DNA of 64,000 bases, taken from Agathobaculum sp. NTUH-O15-33. GTDB lineage: Bacteria; Bacillota; Clostridia; Oscillospirales; Butyricicoccaceae. Under the pieces are notes generated by a model, which was not told the DNA's origin, ran no database searches, and saw only the letters and a list, made by a program, of their open reading frames with translations. Both the position numbers and the translations under genes were made by a program. Every line of letters begins with the position of its first letter. The stretch's first letter is position 1. Shown here in pieces: positions 34,348-42,848 of the stretch. The stretch covers positions 2,259,501 through 2,323,500 of the forward strand of contig NZ_CP136187.1 of the NCBI RefSeq assembly GCF_033193315.1, given 5' to 3'.

Positions 34348-35214
34348 ATGCGTTATTTTGAGGAAGACTGTGCCATTTCCGCACAAGTGACACCAATTAA
34401 GCTATTGACCACCATATATAATCAAACTTCCAGCACACTCCCGCATTGGCATAAGTGTCAGGAGATTCTCTATATTGCAATGGGCTCTGTAACAATTACC
34501 ATCAACAATCATCGTTTTTACGCGGACGAGCATGACCTCGTTTTCCTAAACTCCTTTGATGTGCACGCTTTATATGGCGAAGCAGTTGTCAAGGTCATTC
34601 AGTTTGAGGATTTGAATATGTATGACGCGAGACTAAATATCCTCTCTATCTTTTCCATGGCTGATAATTTGCGCATTCTGCGGTATGGCAGCCGCTTTGC
34701 AAGTGAAATTACGAGCGAGATTATCACCATTTTTCACAACCAGTCGCTTCATGAAATAGGGTATCAACTCAATAGCCTCGGCTGTTTATTTAAAATAATT
34801 TCCTATATCAGCCTATATTCCCCTGATTCGGATGCTGACATAGAAACTAACCGGAAACAGCGCTATAATGCCCATAAATTGCAGAGGGTTTTGGACTTTA
34901 TCGATGAAAACTATGCGTCAGATATTCATATCGACACAGCTGCCGCTGTTATGAGTTTTTCCCCCAATTATTTTTGTACCTTTTTCAAACAATCTATGGG
35001 TATGACATTTTTTGAATTTTTAAATGCTTACCGCTGTGAAAAGGCTGAATATCTCTTGCAAATGACCGATCAAAGTATTACTGAGATTTCATATGCGGTA
35101 GGGTTTAGCAGTGTTCAATACTTTAACCGCACATTTAAAAGATTTCGTGGTCGTGTTCCATCGGCGATTCGCAAGGATGCAAAGAAATCTCCGCCGAGCA
35201 ATACCGATTCCTAA
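34348..35214 (+). CDS. AraC-family regulator with cupin sensor, divergent from the glycyl radical operon
   Basis: About 288 residues: an N-terminal AraC-type cupin (LPHWHKCQEILYIAMGSVTI, then YADEHDLVFLNSFDVHAL) for effector binding and a C-terminal pair of helix-turn-helices (IDTAAAVMSFSPNYFCTFFK; SITEISYAVGFSSVQYFNRT). ATG 34348 is chosen because AGGAAA lies 11 nt upstream, while the in-frame GTG at 34339 is too close to that site. Divergent placement next to the nine-gene operon makes it the probable activator, responding to the imported compound or a metabolite. Codon use is AT-rich like the rest of the block. Confidence 0.88.
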   Translation: MRYFEEDCAISAQVTPIKLLTTIYNQTSSTLPHWHKCQEILYIAMGSVTITINNHRFYADEHDLVFLNSFDVHALYGEAVVKVIQFEDLNMYDARLNILSIFSMADNLRILRYGSRFASEITSEIITIFHNQSLHEIGYQLNSLGCLFKIISYISLYSPDSDADIETNRKQRYNAHKLQRVLDFIDENYASDIHIDTAAAVMSFSPNYFCTFFKQSMGMTFFEFLNAYRCEKAEYLLQMTDQSITEISYAVGFSSVQYFNRTFKRFRGRVPSAIRKDAKKSPPSNTDS

Positions 35215-35300
35215 CAAGTCGACAAAGAATAGGGCGCGGTATACTTTTATAATCCGCGCACGATATGGAAGCGGTCAATATAATGCGTGTACGGCGCAAT

Positions 35301-35347
35301 AAAAAAGGCCCAGAATAGTACGTTTTAACGTCTATTCCGGGTCTTTT
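35301..35347 (+). terminator. Terminator after the AraC regulator
   Basis: AAAAAAGGCCCAGAATAG pairs with CTATTCCGGGTCTTTT (one mismatch region), 87 nt past the stop. Confidence 0.75.
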
Positions 35348-35986
35348 ATGCATCTATTGATGGGTTACTTGTGACATTGATCTTACGTATTGCCTGATAA
35401 ACCGATCGCTTTCTCTGCTTTTGATCAAACAGCAGCCTGTCCCGAAATTGTCTATGGAGCGCCGTACAGCATAAGGGCGGATTGCCCGCAGATCAGCAGC
35501 GTACCATCGACTTATATCTACGATATAGTCGGAGGCTCAAGTGCTGAATTTGTATTAAAAAACCCCTGTCTGAAAAACTGCGTTTTACTAGATGTTCAGA
35601 AAAAATTCCAGTCGATTTTTATTCTCTACAATCACTTAACTTAGTCAAATTGCTTTTTCACATGTCAATATAAAAGGCAGAGATTATGTAACCGTATCAA
35701 AGAGCCAATCTCTGTACTTTTTCAGGGCATTTTAAACACAATAGCAGAAGTATGGCATCCTCTACTATCTCTACGATGACCCGTCCAGTTTTTTCTCGCT
35801 TTAACATCTTTCCTCATTCCATTTCTATTCTATCAAAATAGTTTTCTAAAGTCAGGACGTAAGGTTGCGCTTTCGCAACGCGCACGTTGGTACGCTTCCG
35901 TGCACTATTTCCTCTGGGATATGAATCCCGATTACACGCTCTGTTAGGCAAGCAGCCGCCCGTTTCGGTACGGTCGGCTGCTTTTG
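35348..35986. other. AT-rich gene-free stretch
   Basis: No convincing gene. An 84-residue plus-strand frame at 35390-35644 lacks a ribosome binding site and any recognisable motif. Small hairpins are visible (GCAGAGATT with AATCTCTG near 35677-35712; AGCAGCCG with CGGCTGCT near 35951-35982, possibly the terminator of the DeoR gene). It marks the right edge of the AT-richer block and may be decayed DNA. Confidence 0.5.
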
Positions 35987-36760
35987 TCACTCTGCGATGA
36001 ATACCTTGATCTTATACTTTTCCAACAGCCGCATCCATTTCTCGTCCGGCTGGTGGTCGGTGACGATCGTCTGCACCGCATCGAAATCAGCCAGCTTCGG
36101 GAAGCCAAGCTTTTCAAATTTTGAGCTGTCGCAAAGCAACACCGTCTGCTTGGACGAGGCAAACATTGCCTTTTTAATATTGGCTTCGGATTCGATTGCG
36201 TCGAATACGCCAAATTTTTGGGAGATGCCGCAGCAGGAAAAAAAGGTCTTATCCGCATAGAAGCCGGTGCGGATCAGTGTTTCCGCTGTTTCACCCACGT
36301 AGGAGAGGTTGTTTTTACGCAGCGCGCCCCCTGTGCAAATGACGCGAACGCCCTCTTCATCGCATAGCTCCATCACCACCCGCTCGGCGTTCGTGATAAC
36401 GGTCAGATCCTGCCGCCCCTTTAAATACTTGGCTACAAAAAGCGAAGTAGAGGAACCGTCTATGAAAATCGTTTCCCCTTCGGCGACCAGACCGGCGGCA
36501 GCGGCGCCGATGCGTTCCTTGACCTTGCCGTTGATGACCTCGCGCTCACCGACGCGCACCGTTTTTTCACCGGCGGTATCAGACAGGACCGCGCCGCCAT
36601 AGGTGCGCTTGAGCCACCCCTGCCCCTCTAAAGTTTCAAGATCCTTGCGGACCGTTCCGGGGGACACGCCGAAGTGCTGACACAGCTCCACGCAGGTGAC
36701 GCCGTGCCGCTCTCTGACCAGACCCACTATTTTTTGCCTGCGCTCTGCCGGTAATATCAT
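35987..36760 (-). CDS. DeoR-family transcriptional regulator
   Basis: A 257-residue DeoR/GlpR-type regulator: N-terminal winged helix (RRQKIVGLVRERHGVTCVEL, then FGVSPGTVRKDLETLEGQGW with the recognition helix) and a C-terminal sugar-phosphate-binding domain containing IFIDGSSTSLFVAKYL and FFSCCGISQKFGVFD. DeoR-type IolR regulators of inositol genes have this design. It is the last gene of the transporter operon (87 nt after the permease), so it is probably co-transcribed with it. Likely target: the two matching promoters at 40.6 and 49.5 kb. Confidence 0.85.
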   Translation of the reverse strand: MILPAERRQKIVGLVRERHGVTCVELCQHFGVSPGTVRKDLETLEGQGWLKRTYGGAVLSDTAGEKTVRVGEREVINGKVKERIGAAAAGLVAEGETIFIDGSSTSLFVAKYLKGRQDLTVITNAERVVMELCDEEGVRVICTGGALRKNNLSYVGETAETLIRTGFYADKTFFSCCGISQKFGVFDAIESEANIKKAMFASSKQTVLLCDSSKFEKLGFPKLADFDAVQTIVTDHQPDEKWMRLLEKYKIKVFIAE

Positions 36761-36847
36761 ACGAATCCCCGCCTTTACGATCTGATCAGCGCCAGCCTGA
36801 CCGGCAGGATACGGCGCTGTTATGGTTATCTGTATCTTACTGACAAT

Positions 36848-37840
36848 CTATCTGGCCGCCAACCGCCGGGCGCGCGCCTCCATTGATCCGCGGATCACAT
36901 CGATCAGCACCGCAATGATAATGACAAGGCCGATCACGATAAACTGTGCGTCCGACTGCGCGCCAAGCAGCGTCAGGCCGTTTCGGATGATCGCAATGAT
37001 CAGCGCGCCGATCATGGTGCCCACCATGGTGCCCTTGCCGCCGAGGAACGACGCGCCGCCGATGATGCAGGAGGCGATCGCATCGGTGTCGTACGGCTGC
37101 TGTGCGTTGGTACCGTTGGCGATACCGGTTCGTCCGACCAGCACGATACCGGCCAGCGCGCACATGAATCCCGACAGCGTATAGCAAAAGGTGAGCACGT
37201 TTGCCGAGTTGATACCCGACATGCGCGCCGCCTCCGGATTGCCGCCCACGCAGTAGATCGAACGGCCGAGCGCCGTGCGCGTCAAGAAAACATGCATGGC
37301 GGCGTAAATGACAATGACCACAAGAAAGCCGACCGGAAATACGCCGCCTATCGTGGCCGAACCCAGCCAAGTGACGCCGTCAGGAAAGTCGGACACCATT
37401 TTGGAATCGACCAGCATGAGCGCGACGCCGCATAATACGCTCTTCATGCCCATGGTGGAAACGAAGGGATGGGGCAGGTGCAGCCGGGTGAGCATGGTGC
37501 CGTTGATCCAACCGATCAGCGTGCCGGTGAGAATGGCCACGGCGATCAGGATAAACGGACTGGTCACGCCATGATTTTTCATCATACCCATCAAACAGCC
37601 GACCGTGATCGCATTCGCGCCAACCGACAGATCGATACCGGCCGTGATCAGGCACAGCAGCATGCCGACGCATAAAAGCGCGTTGCTCGTCGCCTGCTTC
37701 AAAACCGCCATCAGGTTGGTGAGCTTTAAAAAGTTCGGCGTGGCGATCGCCAAAATGACGCACAAAAGGACGAGCGCGATCAAGGTGCTGAGTTTGGACA
37801 ATATCTTTTTCAGATTCTTTTTGGTCTGTTCGTTACTCAT
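36848..37840 (-). CDS. Ribose-type ABC transporter permease (RbsC family), inositol regulon
   Basis: A 330-residue RbsC-type permease with 8-10 membrane helices; TAGIDLSVGANAITVGCLMG near residue 64, LPHPFVSTMGMKSVLCGVAL and ALGRSIYCVGGNPEAARMSGI are family signatures. Its ATG overlaps the stop of the ATPase gene by eight bases, so translation is coupled. Being in an operon co-regulated with iol genes, it likely imports myo-inositol or another inositol. Confidence 0.92.
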   Translation of the reverse strand: MSNEQTKKNLKKILSKLSTLIALVLLCVILAIATPNFLKLTNLMAVLKQATSNALLCVGMLLCLITAGIDLSVGANAITVGCLMGMMKNHGVTSPFILIAVAILTGTLIGWINGTMLTRLHLPHPFVSTMGMKSVLCGVALMLVDSKMVSDFPDGVTWLGSATIGGVFPVGFLVVIVIYAAMHVFLTRTALGRSIYCVGGNPEAARMSGINSANVLTFCYTLSGFMCALAGIVLVGRTGIANGTNAQQPYDTDAIASCIIGGASFLGGKGTMVGTMIGALIIAIIRNGLTLLGAQSDAQFIVIGLVIIIAVLIDVIRGSMEARARRLAAR

Positions 37841-39338
37841 CTAAGTTCCCTCCCCAAGCGGCTTTCATCAGAGATTCCTGATTAAAATGTGCGCTGCCCC
37901 GCGGTACCGTGGCCATGATGCGCCCCTCCCGCATAACGATCACACGGTCGCTCATGCCCAATATCTCAGGCATCTCGGATGATACCATGATGACGCACTT
38001 GCCCGCCTTGACCAAATCGTTCATCACGTGGTAGACCTCTACCTTTGCGCCAACATCAATGCCGCGCGTCGGTTCGTCAAAAATGTATATATCAGCGTCC
38101 GAATTGATCCATTTGCCAATGACCACCTTTTGCTGGTTGCCGCCGGAAAGCTGGCCCACGATCGTATCCGTTCCCGGCGTTTTGATGCGCAGCGCGCTCA
38201 CATTGTCTTTTGTGCGCTGTTCGATCTGTGTATGATTGAGAAACAGGCCCTTGCAAAAGCCCTTTAAATTCGCCAAAATCAGATTGGTGCGGACCGGCTG
38301 GGCCAAAACAAGCCCCTGCCCTTTCCGGTCCTCCGTCAAAAAGCCGATGCGGTGACGGATCGCCTGCTGCGGGCTCCTGATATGCACGGGCGCTCCGCCA
38401 ATGAATACCTTGCCCTCATCCAGCGGATCCGCGCCGAAAACAGCGCGCATGGTCTCGGTCCGTCCCGCGCCCACCAGACCCGCGAAGCCGAGTATTTCTC
38501 CATAATGCGCTTCAAACGAAACGTCATGCAAAACGCCGTACGCAGTTAAGTGCTCGGCCTTCAGCGCAACGCCGCCCCGTTCCGCCGTCGCTTTGGGATA
38601 CATATTATCCAGCGTGCGGCCGACCATCGCGGTGATCAGCGAATCGTTATCCCATTCGCCGATGTCCTTGGTCGCGATGTGCTCGCCGTCGCGCATAACG
38701 GTCACGCGGTCGCAGATTTCAAACAGCTCCTCCAGCTTATGTGATACGAATAGAATGGCGATGCCGCGTTTTTTCAGGTCGTTCACGGTCTGCATGAGCT
38801 GAGCGACCTCTTTTTCACCGAGAGACGAGGTCGGTTCATCCATAATGATGAGCTTGGCGTCTATCAGCACCGCCTTAGCGATCTCGATCATCTGCTGCAC
38901 GCCCATGCCGAACGATCCGGCAGGCTTGGTCACATCCAGATCCTGCCCTAAAAAGTGCATGATCTCGCCAGCCTTTTTACGCATCGCACCGTAATCGAGC
39001 AGACCCAGCTTGTTTTTTATTTGATTGTTGATGAAAATGTTGTCGGTCACGCTCAGCAGCTTAACGATATTCAGCTCCTGATATACGCAGGCGATGCCCG
39101 CCGCTTTGGATTGGTTGGGATCGGCAAATTTGCACGCTTTTCCGTCGATCAAAATCCTTCCCTCATCCGCGCGGTGCACGCCGGTCAGCGCTTTGATAAG
39201 CGTGGACTTTCCCGCGCCGTTCTCCCCGATCAGGCCGTGCACCTCGCCGGGCCTGATCCGGAGCGACATATCGCGCAGCGCGACCACACCGGGGAAGCTC
39301 TTTGTCATGTGTTCCAGTTCCAATACATATTCACTCAT
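37833..39338 (-). CDS. Ribose-type ABC transporter ATP-binding protein (RbsA family), inositol regulon
   Basis: A 501-residue protein with two ABC domains: GENGAGKSTLIKALTG and LIIMDEPTSSLGEKE in the first; degenerate P-loop GLVGAGRTETM, LSGGNQQKVVIGKW and IYIFDEPTRGIDVGAK in the second, as in RbsA/MglA. ATG 39338 follows GGAGGAG by 9 nt; the longer in-frame extension covers an intercistronic hairpin and is not coding. It pairs with the RbsC-type permease and the binding lipoprotein upstream. Confidence 0.93.
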   Translation of the reverse strand: MSEYVLELEHMTKSFPGVVALRDMSLRIRPGEVHGLIGENGAGKSTLIKALTGVHRADEGRILIDGKACKFADPNQSKAAGIACVYQELNIVKLLSVTDNIFINNQIKNKLGLLDYGAMRKKAGEIMHFLGQDLDVTKPAGSFGMGVQQMIEIAKAVLIDAKLIIMDEPTSSLGEKEVAQLMQTVNDLKKRGIAILFVSHKLEELFEICDRVTVMRDGEHIATKDIGEWDNDSLITAMVGRTLDNMYPKATAERGGVALKAEHLTAYGVLHDVSFEAHYGEILGFAGLVGAGRTETMRAVFGADPLDEGKVFIGGAPVHIRSPQQAIRHRIGFLTEDRKGQGLVLAQPVRTNLILANLKGFCKGLFLNHTQIEQRTKDNVSALRIKTPGTDTIVGQLSGGNQQKVVIGKWINSDADIYIFDEPTRGIDVGAKVEVYHVMNDLVKAGKCVIMVSSEMPEILGMSDRVIVMREGRIMATVPRGSAHFNQESLMKAAWGGNLDE

Positions 39339-39378
39339 TTTGCGGTCTCCTCCATGCTCCGATCGGGCCGGTTGAAAA

Positions 39379-39414
39379 GCGGCGCCCCGCATAAAAATAT
39401 TTATGCGGGGCCGC
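39379..39414 (-). terminator. Intercistronic hairpin after the binding-protein gene (inositol regulon)
   Basis: GCGGC...CCCCGCATAAA pairs with TTTATGCGGGG...GCCGC around a 4-base loop, 34 nt past the binding-protein stop. Confidence 0.65.
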
Positions 39415-39448
39415 CTTGCGCACGGGCAAGAAACGCTCTTGTCCGTTC

Positions 39449-40486
39449 TCATTTCAGCATTGCGGTGTAGCTTTCAAGCAGGTCGTAGCGCTCCTGCGCG
39501 TTTTCTTTATTGACGATCGAAGCGCCGGTGTCGATGAATGTGGGAATGGTCTCGCCTTTTGCCGCCTTCAGGCAGGCTTCCACGGATTTGTAGCCCATGC
39601 CGAAGCCGTCCTGTGCGACGGACAGCGTTTCGCGGCCGTCCAAGATCGCCTCGCACGCGGAGGTGATGCCGTCAAAGCCGACAAAAACAGTCTTTTCATA
39701 AGCCGGATTTCCCTTGACCGCGCGCGCCGCAGCAATCGCGTAATCATCGCCGCTGACGAGGACCGCGCCCACGCCGTCCGGGTAGTTCTGGGAAATGGAT
39801 TCCATGATGGCCGCGGCCTTGTCCGGCGCAGAATCGCAGTACTGTACCTCGATCACCTTGCCGCCCGCGCCCTCAAAGCCCTTTTTATAACCGGCCAGCC
39901 GTGTCTCCGTTGTGGTATCGCCCTGCACGCCCATGATGCAGACCGCGGTCTTCTCGATACCGAGCTCGTCGCAGGCCTCAGCCGCCGCCTTGCCGCCTAC
40001 CTCGCCCGCCGCCTCGTTGCCCGTACCGACGAAGGACAGGCACTTGTCGGAATCAATGTTGGTATCGACCGCCACGACCGGCACCGTGATATCCGCGATA
40101 CGGGTAGCGACGGTATCCGCCTGTAACGGCGCGATCACAAACCCGTCAAACTCGCCCGAGCTGATTTTGGTCTCGATCATGTTCATCTGCTCGTCATACG
40201 CGATTTCGGACACTGCGCCGATCACCTCCACATCGATCCCCAGATCGATGCCCGCCTGCTTTGCGCCGGCGCCTATGTAGCCCCAGTACTCGGTTGCCAG
40301 CGTTTTTAGGATCACGCATAGCTTATAATCGCCATCGGCTTTCTGCGCGGTATCCGGCGCCGCTGTGCCGGTGTTCGCGGCGGCGTCGGGCTGCGCCGTC
40401 TTGTCTGTGCCCGTATCTCCGTTCGAGCAGCCCACCGAAAGCCCCATCATCATAAGCGCCATAAACATTGCCAGTTTCCGTTTCAT
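39449..40486 (-). CDS. Sugar/inositol-binding lipoprotein (RbsB/Peripla_BP_4 type)
   Basis: A 345-residue lipoprotein. MKRKLAMFMALMMMG is followed by the lipobox LSVGC, a Thr/Ala/Asp-rich spacer, and a Peripla_BP_4 domain (LCVILKTLATEYWGYIGAGA, GEFDGFVIAPLQADTVATRI, AVDTNIDSDKCLSFVGTGNE, FVGFDGITSACEAI). First gene of the transporter-DeoR operon; it captures the ligand outside the cell. ATG 40486 is 9 nt from AAAGGAG, better than the ATG six bases upstream. myo-Inositol is the likely ligand from context, not from sequence. Confidence 0.9.
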   Translation of the reverse strand: MKRKLAMFMALMMMGLSVGCSNGDTGTDKTAQPDAAANTGTAAPDTAQKADGDYKLCVILKTLATEYWGYIGAGAKQAGIDLGIDVEVIGAVSEIAYDEQMNMIETKISSGEFDGFVIAPLQADTVATRIADITVPVVAVDTNIDSDKCLSFVGTGNEAAGEVGGKAAAEACDELGIEKTAVCIMGVQGDTTTETRLAGYKKGFEGAGGKVIEVQYCDSAPDKAAAIMESISQNYPDGVGAVLVSGDDYAIAAARAVKGNPAYEKTVFVGFDGITSACEAILDGRETLSVAQDGFGMGYKSVEACLKAAKGETIPTFIDTGASIVNKENAQERYDLLESYTAMLK

Positions 40487-40574
40487 CCTCATTTTCTCCT
40501 TTCCATAGTGACGAAGTTATTTAAAAGAAAGACTTTCCTTTCTTTTGCCACGTATTCTTTGCCGTTCATTGCTG

Positions 40575-40656
40575 TTCTTTATCGTTTCTCTGCGTTATGT
40601 TTCTTTCTTGATACGATTATAGGCGTATATTGACGGTTCCGAAAGGAAAATCTTGC
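40575..40656 (-). promoter_or_regulatory. Promoter/operator shared with the iol operon (copy 1)
   Basis: Minus strand TATAAT (40621-40616) with a block TTTTCCTTTCG (40650-40640) covering the -35 region, and ATCGTTTCT on the plus strand at 40581 downstream of the start. The same block, -10 and 24-base spacing occur at 49490-49525. The -35 itself (TTTCGG) is poor, suggesting an activator or other controlled promoter. Confidence 0.6.
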
Positions 40657-40761
40657 GCAGTTCCATCATGTTTTTAACGATAAACTTTATCTATTTGTAT
40701 TTTCTTGTTGATTTTAAGAGAATGCCGCCCGCTTTTATCCTATCGGCGCGGTAAATCTCTC

Positions 40762-40808
40762 AAAAAAAGAAGGGCGCGTTGCGGAAAATTTGCAACATGC
40801 CCTTCTTT
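40762..40808 (-). terminator. Terminator of the iol operon
   Basis: AAAGAAGGGCGCGTTGC (40766-40782) pairs with GCAACATGCCCTTCTTT (40792-40808), 24 nt past the GldA-like stop, with T/A runs. Confidence 0.8.
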
Positions 40809-40832
40809 GTGTGTTGTGAAACCGTCCACTTG

Positions 40833-41936
40833 TTAAACGCGTTTCCGGTAGGCGTGCCCCAGTGCGTCGGCCAACAGGATCGCATCATACACCGCGTCCG
40901 CGGTGACGGTCAAGTTTGTGTTAAAAATACTTTCGCCCGGCGCGGTCGCCTTTTCGGCCACCATGCGCATTTCAGCAGGCACGGCCTGTGCGATCCCCAT
41001 ATCCTCCAGCGTGATCGGCAGGCCGATGTCGTCTAAAAACGCGAACGCTTCCCACAGTTCGGTCTCGTCCGCGTTTTCCAGTACCAACTCGGCCAGCGTG
41101 CCGAAGGCTACTTTTTCACCATGCATGCAGTGGCAGGCCGGGTGCCAGGTCAGACCGTCGTGGATGGCATGCGCGGCGCTTTTGCCGCCGCTTTCAAACC
41201 CCACGCCGGAAAGCAGCGTGTTTGCTTCCACTATGTTTTCCAAAGCCTGCGTGCACACGCCGGCGCGCACCGCCTGCATGGCCCGCCGTGCGTCGCGCCG
41301 CAGCGTTTCCCAGCAGAGCCGCGCCATGCCCCCTGCGGTGAGCGATACCTTGCCGCCCGCGACCGTGTCTCCATTTGCCAGCACGCACCGCCGTGATTCG
41401 ATATAGGTCGCAAACGCATCCCCGATACCGGCGGCAAGCAGGCGCGCGGGCGCGCGGCAGATGATCTCCGTATCCATCACAACCAGATCGGGATTGCGCC
41501 GCAGACGAAGGCGGCTTTCCAGCTGCCCCTTTTCATTGTAGATGACCGCGAGCGCCGAGCACGGCGCATCTGATGAAGCCGCCGTCGGCACGATACCGAC
41601 CGGCACCCGTGCAAAGTGCGCCGCCGCCTTGGCCGTGTCCAATGTTTTGCCGCCGCCGATTCCGAGCACCGCGTCGCATTCCTTTTCGCAGATCAATGCG
41701 GCCACGCGCTCTATTTCCGCCGTACTGCATTCGGCGCCGCCCTCGATCAGTAAAAGCTCATCCTCTGACAGGCTCCGCCGCAGGGCCGCCGTGACCCGTT
41801 CTATTGTTTCTTCGCCGATCGTCGGGTTGACGACCGCGAGAAACCGGCTGCCGAAAGCCGTCAAATGCTCCTTCAGCTCGCTGAGCACGCCTCTGCCCTG
41901 CACATATTTCCCGGGAAAAATGCTTATATTCGCCAT
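40833..41936 (-). CDS. Glycerol dehydrogenase-like metal-dependent alcohol dehydrogenase (GldA family)
   Basis: A 367-residue group III alcohol dehydrogenase. NAD motif GIGGGKTLDTAKA (about 92-104), VPTAASSDAPCSALAVIY, and metal ligands: Asp in AGIGDAFATY, His in HAIHDGLTWH, His in CMHGEKVAFG. These match glycerol dehydrogenase. It is the last gene of the iol operon, after two IolB genes. The window lacks iolA, so reduction of malonate semialdehyde to 3-hydroxypropionate is an attractive alternative role; glycerol or inositol oxidation is also possible. ATG 41936 follows AAAGGGGAG. Confidence 0.82.
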   Translation of the reverse strand: MANISIFPGKYVQGRGVLSELKEHLTAFGSRFLAVVNPTIGEETIERVTAALRRSLSEDELLLIEGGAECSTAEIERVAALICEKECDAVLGIGGGKTLDTAKAAAHFARVPVGIVPTAASSDAPCSALAVIYNEKGQLESRLRLRRNPDLVVMDTEIICRAPARLLAAGIGDAFATYIESRRCVLANGDTVAGGKVSLTAGGMARLCWETLRRDARRAMQAVRAGVCTQALENIVEANTLLSGVGFESGGKSAAHAIHDGLTWHPACHCMHGEKVAFGTLAELVLENADETELWEAFAFLDDIGLPITLEDMGIAQAVPAEMRMVAEKATAPGESIFNTNLTVTADAVYDAILLADALGHAYRKRV

Positions 41937-41994
41937 AACCGCTCCCCTTTATCAATCAAAAAGTCCGATCAGCCGCTCTGTAACACGGCGCCTT

Positions 41995-42765
41995 TTACCA
42001 CCCTGCTTGCAGCGCGGCAAAGCGCTCATTAAAGATTGGCCGCACATATGGATTGCCCGGCAGGTTGCGGATGCACCATACGCTGTATTGCCAGTAGCCC
42101 GGCGCTGTGACGCAGGGATGATCCGCGTTCGGCGTGATCTTAACCGCCGTGTTGTTAGTCGTAACAAACGCCTTGTCTCCCACATTCGCAATGCCGAAGC
42201 CGTTTGCCGGATAATACTGAAAGAAAAACACCTCAGGCTGGGGGTGGTAGTGATTCGGATAACCGCCCCAGCGGCCCGGCTTGAGGATTACCTCGCCCAG
42301 CACAAGATTGGATGCCGGGCAATTATCCTGCGATATGATATCCCGCACCACGCGCTCAGTGCTGCCCTCCAGCGTGTCCGCGCCGCGGCGCACGTTTTTC
42401 GCATCCGCGGGCGTCAACAGCCGGGAGGAAAAAGCGCGTTCGTTTTCTGTTTGGTGTACGGTCAGCTCGCTATGGTCGGCATGTCCCTCTATGCGCACCG
42501 CCGCCCCGGCGGGCACGTGCAGGCAAAAGGGGCCGTCATCCCGCCACAAGCCGCGCTTGACGCGCACGCGCTTTCCATCCCAGCAGAACGTCACGTCGCC
42601 GCGCACGAGCAGGAACGCGCGCTCTTCGTGCGACGCGTCCTCATAGCATGTTTTTCCGGCAAGCAGCAGGAAACCGAACTCCATTTGCAGCTCACCGTCG
42701 CCAACCGACGGACCAGCCACCGGATTATAGCCCGGCCGGAACGGTGTAACGCCATCTTTTTTCAT
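41995..42765 (-). CDS. iolB: IolB-family 5-deoxy-glucuronate isomerase, second copy
   Basis: A 256-residue bicupin of the IolB/KduI family: metal-site motif GRWGGYPNHYHPQPEVFFF (His, His, Glu ligands, about residues 164-182) and NADHPCVTAPGYWQYSVW (His, about 213-230). IolB turns 5-deoxy-glucuronate into 2-deoxy-5-keto-gluconate. A second, about equally complete paralogue is encoded directly upstream, so one of the two may have a different substrate (another inositol isomer or a uronate). Gap to the upstream gene 83 nt, to the GldA-like gene 58 nt. Confidence 0.82.
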   Translation of the reverse strand: MKKDGVTPFRPGYNPVAGPSVGDGELQMEFGFLLLAGKTCYEDASHEERAFLLVRGDVTFCWDGKRVRVKRGLWRDDGPFCLHVPAGAAVRIEGHADHSELTVHQTENERAFSSRLLTPADAKNVRRGADTLEGSTERVVRDIISQDNCPASNLVLGEVILKPGRWGGYPNHYHPQPEVFFFQYYPANGFGIANVGDKAFVTTNNTAVKITPNADHPCVTAPGYWQYSVWCIRNLPGNPYVRPIFNERFAALQAGW

Positions 42766-42848
42766 TTTTCAGCTCCTTCCTTTGCCGCCCGCGGTCCCAT
42801 TGCCGCGGGCGGCCCAGCAGAAAATTAAGAAGAGGAAGAAGAGAGCGT

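Noticed and set aside
35390..35644. 84-residue plus-strand frame in the gap before the DeoR gene
   Set aside because: No ribosome binding site, no recognisable domain, atypical composition.
22988..35990. Integrative element with att sites at tRNA-Ala
   Set aside because: No integrase gene and no second copy of the tRNA 3' end near the right border was seen, so only a compositional block is claimed.
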